A DNA stretch of 63,866 bases from Treponema sp. (GTDB lineage: Bacteria; Spirochaetota; Spirochaetia; Treponematales; Treponemataceae): assembly GCA_017484285.1 (NCBI GenBank), contig JAFUTH010000018.1:1-63866 (forward strand). Reading direction: 5' to 3'. The notes under the pieces are model-generated. The model was not told where the DNA came from, did not search any database, and saw only the letters and a list, made by a program, of their open reading frames with translations. This document shows, one piece after another, positions 58,833 through 63,866 of this stretch; position 1 is the first letter of the stretch; each line of letters begins with the position of its first letter. A program made the position numbers and the translations under genes.

Positions 58833-60575
58833 ATGCGTAGACATCCATTCAGAAAATCATTTGGGCTTTTCGTTCTTTATTGTCTTTTAATTATCGGTAT
58901 TTTTGTGCTCCAATTTAGAAATGAATCTGTCGTTTCCCAAAATATCGGCTTACTGAGCATTTCGCTCGCACAGACACAGCAGGAAGACGGCCATATCTCT
59001 CTTAAAAATTCGCTTCAAGTCAACTTCAAGGGCATTTCGTTCATCGCCGATGAAGTCACGCCCGCACAATTAATTGTCACAGACGAGAGCGGCGCCCGTT
59101 CCGAAAAAAAACTCACGCTCATCTCGTATTCACAAGAAACGCCGCTCTCATACACATTCCATTTCAGCGAAGGCGTATCTCTCACGTTCGCGGTGAGCGA
59201 CACTAAATCTACCGCATCTTTATCGGTCAATGCAATGCTTCCCGGAGAAGCAGACGGGCTTTCTGTACAATACAAACCAGCCTCAGGCTTCTCCGTTACA
59301 GAAAAATCAAAAGGAAAGCTGATTCTCACGTCAAAAAATCAAGCGTATGCGCTTTCCGCACCGCAAATCGATGATCAGCAGGTGTTCTTCCCGCGCACAA
59401 ATCTCACGGCATTTTACGCGTTGTACAGCGAAGAAGCCACATTCACGTTCGCAAGCATCGACACTTCGCTCATGTTCACGCAAAAATCCACCTACGATGC
59501 AAATATCAAGAATTTTCGCGACGACCTTATTTCGGCAGTCACTGCGGCAATTCACTCATCACAAACACTCTCAGAAAAAAGCGTCATCGCCTACATTGCG
59601 GAGCGTGCCGACCAAAACCACTACGCGGAAGCTCTCGCGGAAATTCCTGATTCATTCAAAAAAGGCAACAAGCGCACCTATCTTTCTGCGCCGTTCTTCA
59701 ACAATCTGAGTTCGCTGTATCCGAGCCTTGAGATGCACAGCGCGAACATGGCGGAGATGATTTCAAACGCGGCGGATTCCTCATCGCTCTCTATTTTTAC
59801 CGTCGATGATTTTGCCGACTTCCTTACGCTCTCAACGTCGGAGCAGAACATCACAAAACTGCTCGCGCTCCCCGCCCACTACCTTGCAAATCAGGAAAAT
59901 CCCATCAAGCTGTCACAGGCAACCGGCATTCTCCAGACCTATCTCCGTCTCTCGGAGCTTCACTCAAATCTTGCAGACCAGCTTGTTTCCGTCATAGAGC
60001 CATGCGTCAAAATCATCGAAGCGCATTGTGTGCTCACTGATTCCGCGCTCATGCTCATGGAAAATGAGGTTCCCGTCTCGCATCTGCTCGCACTCCAGAC
60101 AGGAAAGGCGCTCATCCAGCTCGGAACGTTCAACGCAACCGAAGAATACAACCGCGCCGGATATGCGCTCGTCAATTCAGTGCTGTCAGCAAGCACGCTC
60201 GACATCATCACGCTCGCGGACGCCTATCCGATTCTCGTCAACAACTCATACTATCCGCACATCGTCCTGCTCCAAAAGACCGCAGCCAAGACAATATGGG
60301 CATGGACATGCGCAAACAGCATCGCGTATAGCGCACAGAACGATTCCGCCACCATCACCACCAAATTCCCACGCGGTGAGTCACACTACATCATGGTGAG
60401 CGGCATCGATGCGTTCAGCGAAATCGAAATTTACGGACTTTCATTCCATTCCGACCCGCGCTTTGAGGCATACAATTCGTCAGGATTTATCTACCGCGAC
60501 GCGCAAAAAGCATTGCTCCTCAAGTCACGCCACAAATCGGAAATCGAGGTCGTGCGCCTCTTCTACAAAAAATAG
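58833..60575 (+). CDS. Membrane-anchored periplasmic protein, unknown
   Basis: 580-residue protein with one N-terminal membrane helix (9-28) and a large exported part. Residues 30-180 are beta-rich, about 215-480 mostly helical, and 480-580 again beta-rich. I recognise no family; it is likely specific to treponemes. No ribosome-binding site; TAAACT at 58819-58824 would start transcription two bases before the ATG. Divergent from the TPR gene and 95 bases before the glycosidase gene. Confidence 0.72.
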   Translation: MRRHPFRKSFGLFVLYCLLIIGIFVLQFRNESVVSQNIGLLSISLAQTQQEDGHISLKNSLQVNFKGISFIADEVTPAQLIVTDESGARSEKKLTLISYSQETPLSYTFHFSEGVSLTFAVSDTKSTASLSVNAMLPGEADGLSVQYKPASGFSVTEKSKGKLILTSKNQAYALSAPQIDDQQVFFPRTNLTAFYALYSEEATFTFASIDTSLMFTQKSTYDANIKNFRDDLISAVTAAIHSSQTLSEKSVIAYIAERADQNHYAEALAEIPDSFKKGNKRTYLSAPFFNNLSSLYPSLEMHSANMAEMISNAADSSSLSIFTVDDFADFLTLSTSEQNITKLLALPAHYLANQENPIKLSQATGILQTYLRLSELHSNLADQLVSVIEPCVKIIEAHCVLTDSALMLMENEVPVSHLLALQTGKALIQLGTFNATEEYNRAGYALVNSVLSASTLDIITLADAYPILVNNSYYPHIVLLQKTAAKTIWAWTCANSIAYSAQNDSATITTKFPRGESHYIMVSGIDAFSEIEIYGLSFHSDPRFEAYNSSGFIYRDAQKALLLKSRHKSEIEVVRLFYKK

Positions 60576-60607
60576 AAATTTCTTAAATTTTTCTCTTTTT
60601 CTGCGCA

Positions 60608-60631
60608 ATTTTGCAAAATGTATGATATAAT
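60608..60631 (+). promoter_or_regulatory. -10 box with upstream palindrome before glycosidase gene
   Basis: ATTTTGCAAAAT, a perfect 12-bp palindrome (60608-60619), ends six bases before a consensus TATAAT (60626-60631). It occupies the promoter spacer, where an activator of MerR type or a repressor could bind. No standard -35 is visible. Confidence 0.45.
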
Positions 60632-60670
60632 GAGAATAAGCGCGCTCTTACGAGGGCTTCTGGAGTTTTT

Positions 60671-62098
60671 GTGAACAAGAAAGATTTTCCTAAGATTCAT
60701 TTTTACGACCAAGATTTTGTTGACATCTATGACAAAACATGGAACTGGCTCGCAGGTTCATGGGTTGATTCAAAGTCAGGAGACATCTCTTCTGATGGAT
60801 ATTTCATATATCCTAACAACGAACGTCTTGTGTTAGATCAGGCAGAATCAATTTTCTCTACGTTCTTTTTGGTCTACTCAAACAAGAATTACACCGCCGA
60901 AAAAAACCTGGATTATCTTTACGGCAAACAAGAAGAGAACGGCGCAATCCGCTGGCAATACGACCTCGCAACAAACGCCCCCATCGTCGACAGCGCAAAC
61001 CCAGAGGGCATCGGGCTTCCGCTTTTCGCATGGGCAGAATTCAATCTCTATCACAAATCAGCAAACAAACGGCGCGTCAAAGAAATCATGCCTGTCCTTC
61101 AAAAGTACATGACATGGATTGACGCAACTTTCAAAAAAGAAAACGGCTTGTATGCAGCCCCCGCAAAGGCGTGCGGCATGGAGAATTCTCCTCGTGGCGG
61201 CACGTACTACCCCGTCGACTTCAACGCATGCATTGCCATCAACGCGCTCAACATGAGCTCACTCGGCGACATCCTCAACGACAAAGAGCTCAGCTTCCAA
61301 TACAAGCGCATGTATTTCAGCCTTAAAACACGCATAAACTCATACATGTGGAATAGCGAGACAGGCTTCTACCACGACCTCGACAAAGACGAAAGCAAAC
61401 TCCCGCAAAAAACAATCGCGGGCTTTTGGCCGCTCCTCGCCGAGATTCCCAATGCCGACAAAGCAGATGCGCTCATCGCCCATCTGTCAAATCCCGCCAC
61501 ATTCGGCACGGAGCACCCGTTCCCAACGCTCAGCGCAGACAGCCCCGACTTCAGCGAAAACGGCGAGGGCTACCGTGGCGCTGTCTATCCAACACTCAAT
61601 TTCATGATTATCAAGGGGCTCGAAAAATACCAGCGGTACGATCTAGCGCGCGAATGTGCGATTCGTCACCTCTATTTTGTCCTCGAGGGATTGCAGCCCG
61701 CCGACGGCAGCAAGGGTGATTTGTACGAGTCGTATCTTCCGTGCAAAGAAGGTCCCGCAAAACTCTTCGGCAGCGATGAAATCTCCCGCAAGCACTACAT
61801 GATTACGATTGGGCTCTCAACAATCGCGCTCATGATTGAGAACGTCATCGGGCTTTCAATCTCGCTCCCGCGCAAAACGGTCGATTGGATTATTCCGAAC
61901 CTCGAGATTATGGGCATCGAAAAGCTCTCGCTCAAGCGCAATCTCATCACGATTCTGAGCCACAAAAGCACGCGCGGCTGGGAAATCCAAATGGAGAGCG
62001 AAAAGCTCTACTACTTCACGATTAACATTCTCGACCAAAAAAAGAAGACGCTGCCTATCCCGTCGGGCAAGTGCTCTATGCTTATAGACAAGCTGTAA
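60671..62098 (+). CDS. Glycoside hydrolase, GH63/GH37-like (alpha/alpha)6 barrel
   Basis: 475-residue cytoplasmic protein without a signal peptide. Family-like features are WNSETGFYHDLD, PRGGTYYPVDFNACIAINA and GEGYRGAVYPTLNFM, as in trehalase and mannosyl-oligosaccharide glucosidase-type barrels. Substrate (trehalose, glucosyl/mannosylglycerate or another alpha-glucoside) cannot be told. The start is GTG 60671 with GGAG upstream. The only other carbohydrate-degrading enzyme in the window is the pectinesterase. A bidirectional terminator follows. Confidence 0.72.
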   Translation: MNKKDFPKIHFYDQDFVDIYDKTWNWLAGSWVDSKSGDISSDGYFIYPNNERLVLDQAESIFSTFFLVYSNKNYTAEKNLDYLYGKQEENGAIRWQYDLATNAPIVDSANPEGIGLPLFAWAEFNLYHKSANKRRVKEIMPVLQKYMTWIDATFKKENGLYAAPAKACGMENSPRGGTYYPVDFNACIAINALNMSSLGDILNDKELSFQYKRMYFSLKTRINSYMWNSETGFYHDLDKDESKLPQKTIAGFWPLLAEIPNADKADALIAHLSNPATFGTEHPFPTLSADSPDFSENGEGYRGAVYPTLNFMIIKGLEKYQRYDLARECAIRHLYFVLEGLQPADGSKGDLYESYLPCKEGPAKLFGSDEISRKHYMITIGLSTIALMIENVIGLSISLPRKTVDWIIPNLEIMGIEKLSLKRNLITILSHKSTRGWEIQMESEKLYYFTINILDQKKKTLPIPSGKCSMLIDKL

Positions 62099-62135
62099 CC
62101 GCCCTGCACGGCATTCAAAAGCAACATCTTCTGCA

Positions 62136-62170
62136 CAAAAAAGCCCCCGACAGTGAGCGTCGGGGGCTTT
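62136..62170 (-). terminator. Bidirectional terminator between glycosidase and phosphofructokinase
   Basis: AAAGCCCCCGAC pairs with GTCGGGGGCTTT around a 7-base loop; the minus strand continues with T6, so it chiefly ends the phosphofructokinase transcript. Confidence 0.92.
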
Positions 62171-62174
62171 CGCA

Positions 62175-63572
62175 TTATTTCGATTCTGAACTTGCCTTTC
62201 GTTCTTCTTCGGCTTTTTTCTTCATGTGGTCGATGACCGACTGAATGTTGTTCACCATGAGAATCGGCTGACCAGTTGCGTCGAGCGCATCACGCCAGAG
62301 CGCGCCTTCCGGATCGACCGTGTTTCGCTTGCGTGTGACCATTTCCGTTGGAATGATGACGTATTTATCGTGCACGAGACCGACGACGCACTTTGTTTTG
62401 CCCGCCATTGCCGCGTGAACCGCATTGTTGCCCAATCGCTCGCAGTAGATTGAGTCGTTTGCCGTAGTGACCGCAGAACGAACCTGATAGCTCGGGTCGA
62501 CGTATTTGAGATTGACATGGATGTTCTTGTTTGCGAAATACTCGTTGATTCGGTTGCAGAGGAACACGCCGATGTCAGAAAGACGCTTGTTGCCAGAAGC
62601 ATCCTTTTCGTTTGTTGCCTGCATATGCTCCTGACCCGCGCCTTCCGCAACGATGACGACCGCATGACCGCGTTTTTCGAGCCGTTTTTCGAGGTGTGAG
62701 AGGAATCCGTTCGGTCCGTCCATGTCGAACGGAACTTCCGGGATAAGACAGAAGTTTGTTTCGTGGCTTGAGAGCGTTGTTGAAGTGGCGATAAAGCCTG
62801 ACTCGCGCCCCATGAGCTTAACGACGCCGATACCGTTGACCTGAGACTCAGCTTCCATGTGGATAGCATCGACTGCCTCGCGCGCCTTTTCGACAGCTGT
62901 CTCAAAACCAAATGAGCGGTCAATGAAGAGCAAGTCGTTGTCGACTGTTTTTGGAATGCCGACGACCGCAACTTTAAGCCCGCGTTTTTCGACCTCGCGC
63001 GCAATATCGAGCGCACCGCGCTGCGTGCCGTCTCCACCGACGATGAAGAGCATGTTGATGCTCAATGACTCGACCGCATCGACAATGTCTGAGACACGGT
63101 TTCCACCGCCGCGGCTCGTTCCCAAGAAAGAACCGCCGTTTTTGTGAATGTCGTCGACTACTTTTGGCGTAAGCTCAACCGTGTCGTAGCCAGAATCGGG
63201 GAAAAAGCCCTTGAAGCCATAGCGGAAACCGCGGATTCGTTTGACACCGTAGCGGAACCACAAGCAGCGAACGACCGCACGGATAACATCGTTTAAGCCC
63301 GGGCACAAACCGCCGCAGGTACAAATGCCCGCGTTGACATGAGCCGGATTGAAATAAATGTACTCACGCGGACCCGCCTTTTGCATGAGGTTGTCTTTTG
63401 TTCTTTCGTTTTCGGTAGAATTGGCATCAAAAACATTTACCTTGTAGCGGACAAACGATGTGTCACGAACATAATTCGCTCTGAATTCCCCATGTTCTTT
63501 TGAAAGTTCGATTGGTGACGGAACTTTGCATTCACCAAGTTGCTCAATAGTAAAATCAAATTTTTCTTCCAT
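62175..63572 (-). CDS. 6-phosphofructokinase, long spirochaetal/trypanosome type
   Basis: 465-residue glycolytic enzyme that phosphorylates fructose 6-phosphate. Motifs: GGLCPGLND from 87, GTSRGGG at 151-157, GGDGT at 179-183, PKTVDND at 207-213, MGRESGFIA and the C-terminal [10 protein letters not shown]. Database names for this clade are often PPi-dependent, but Gly182 of GGDG (rather than GGDD) is the usual mark of ATP as donor. The start is ATG 63572 with AAAGGAG upstream; a reading from 63596 is rejected. Confidence 0.9.
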   Translation of the reverse strand: MEEKFDFTIEQLGECKVPSPIELSKEHGEFRANYVRDTSFVRYKVNVFDANSTENERTKDNLMQKAGPREYIYFNPAHVNAGICTCGGLCPGLNDVIRAVVRCLWFRYGVKRIRGFRYGFKGFFPDSGYDTVELTPKVVDDIHKNGGSFLGTSRGGGNRVSDIVDAVESLSINMLFIVGGDGTQRGALDIAREVEKRGLKVAVVGIPKTVDNDLLFIDRSFGFETAVEKAREAVDAIHMEAESQVNGIGVVKLMGRESGFIATSTTLSSHETNFCLIPEVPFDMDGPNGFLSHLEKRLEKRGHAVVIVAEGAGQEHMQATNEKDASGNKRLSDIGVFLCNRINEYFANKNIHVNLKYVDPSYQVRSAVTTANDSIYCERLGNNAVHAAMAGKTKCVVGLVHDKYVIIPTEMVTRKRNTVDPEGALWRDALDATGQPILMVNNIQSVIDHMKKKAEEERKASSESK

Positions 63573-63646
63573 GATTGCTCCTTTAAAGCGTCGCAAAAGC
63601 GCGAAAAGCTAACACATATTTTAAGCCTATTTCGAGTTATTTTCAA

Positions 63647-63674
63647 TTGAAATATGCCTTTTCCGTGATAAAAT
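63647..63674 (+). promoter_or_regulatory. Promoter of the last gene
   Basis: -35 TTGAAA (63647-63652), 16-base spacer, -10 TAAAAT (63669-63674). GAGAGGA precedes the ATG. Confidence 0.65.
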
Positions 63675-63692
63675 CAAAGAGAGGATATTGAA

Positions 63693-63866
63693 ATGGCAAA
63701 AAAGAAAAAGACTCAGAACGTCGAATGGTTTGAAAAAGAAGAATTTTGGAACAACTACGCGCCGATTATGTTTGACGCGGCGCGATGGGCAGAAGCCCCC
63801 ACCGTGGCAGAAAGCGTGTGCAAAATCGCGGGGCTTGGGAAAGGCGCGAAAATCCTTGACGCGGGC
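63693..63866 (+). CDS. SAM-dependent methyltransferase, 5' part only
   Basis: The first 58 codons; the window ends inside the gene. After a Lys-rich start comes WFEKEEFWNNYAPIMFDAARW and then GAKILDAG, the beginning of the SAM-binding motif I of class I methyltransferases. Substrate cannot be judged from this fragment. Confidence 0.7.
   Translation, partial: MAKKKKTQNVEWFEKEEFWNNYAPIMFDAARWAEAPTVAESVCKIAGLGKGAKILDAG

Noticed and set aside
1..63866. tRNA, rRNA, CRISPR array or complete insertion sequence
   Set aside because: No gap contained a T-loop-like GGTTCRANYCC in cloverleaf context, a spaced direct-repeat array, or a transposase; the serine recombinase has no terminal repeats.

Overview
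The window looks like a chromosomal segment of a gut or rumen Treponema (Spirochaetota). The evidence is an FlgM-type anti-sigma factor; a trypanosome-like phosphofructokinase; long conserved proteins of the kind found in treponemes; lipoprotein signals with relaxed lipoboxes; and a secreted pectin methylesterase, which points to a pectin-degrading commensal rather than a pathogen. Genus is an inference from gene content; no rRNA or other decisive marker is present. I see no tRNA, rRNA, CRISPR array, prophage or complete insertion sequence.

Layout. 1-3.4 kb: pectinesterase lipoprotein with a strong terminator, then a gene-free stretch with a 22-bp tandem repeat. 3.7-7.4 kb: ferric-iron-type ABC importer (minus strand). 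7.5-10.7 kb: era, rpiA and a fused aroDE. 10.8-17 kb: tryptophan operon trpE-trpGD-trpB-SDR-trpA, without trpC and trpF. 17-21.3 kb: acyl-ACP thioesterase, a DUF1538 membrane protein with a tandem PII-like protein, and birA. 21.4-28.3 kb: a conserved unknown, pta, an orphan Mpi-type serine recombinase, ptsI and der. 28.3-36 kb: MerR, an Rsm22-like methyltransferase, an acyl-CoA synthetase divergent from a TetR regulator, rsmI, flgM, a degenerate iron-ADH homologue and a SpoU methyltransferase. 36-42 kb: HATPase-HDOD protein, an alpha/beta-hydrolase-like membrane protein, a NIF3 protein, lspA and an OmpA-type protein. 42-45.5 kb: a zinc-type Fur regulator and znuACB-like importer with a lipoprotein. 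45.6-50.4 kb: a giant membrane sensor ending in HD-GYP, translationally coupled to a BMP-family binding protein. 50.5-63.9 kb: flavinylated fumarate-reductase-like lipoprotein, metallo-beta-lactamase-fold hydrolase, MacB-like ABC genes, TraB protein, TPR protein, a glycosidase, phosphofructokinase and the start of a methyltransferase.

How the genes work together. Metal supply is prominent: an iron-type importer, a zinc-type importer behind a promoter flanked by two Fur-family boxes, and a related box in front of the fumarate-reductase-like gene. Signalling is also prominent: HD-GYP, HDOD, PII-like and PTS enzyme I proteins. Housekeeping GTPases (era, der) and rRNA modification genes (rsmI, Rsm22-like) are interspersed.

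Two genome-scale patterns stand out. First, several families of short palindromic repeats are scattered through the window, and some lie inside coding sequence: 15-17 codons in an ABC ATPase, about 30 codons in the Rsm22-like gene, the last codons of an ABC permease, and a lipoprotein signal peptide. Second, many genes have a good -10 box placed so that transcription should begin at, or within a few bases of, the start codon and have no Shine-Dalgarno sequence, suggesting frequent leaderless mRNAs. The best candidate for an undescribed system is the HD-GYP sensor plus BMP protein pair at 45.6-50.4 kb; the DUF1538/PII pair is the second.
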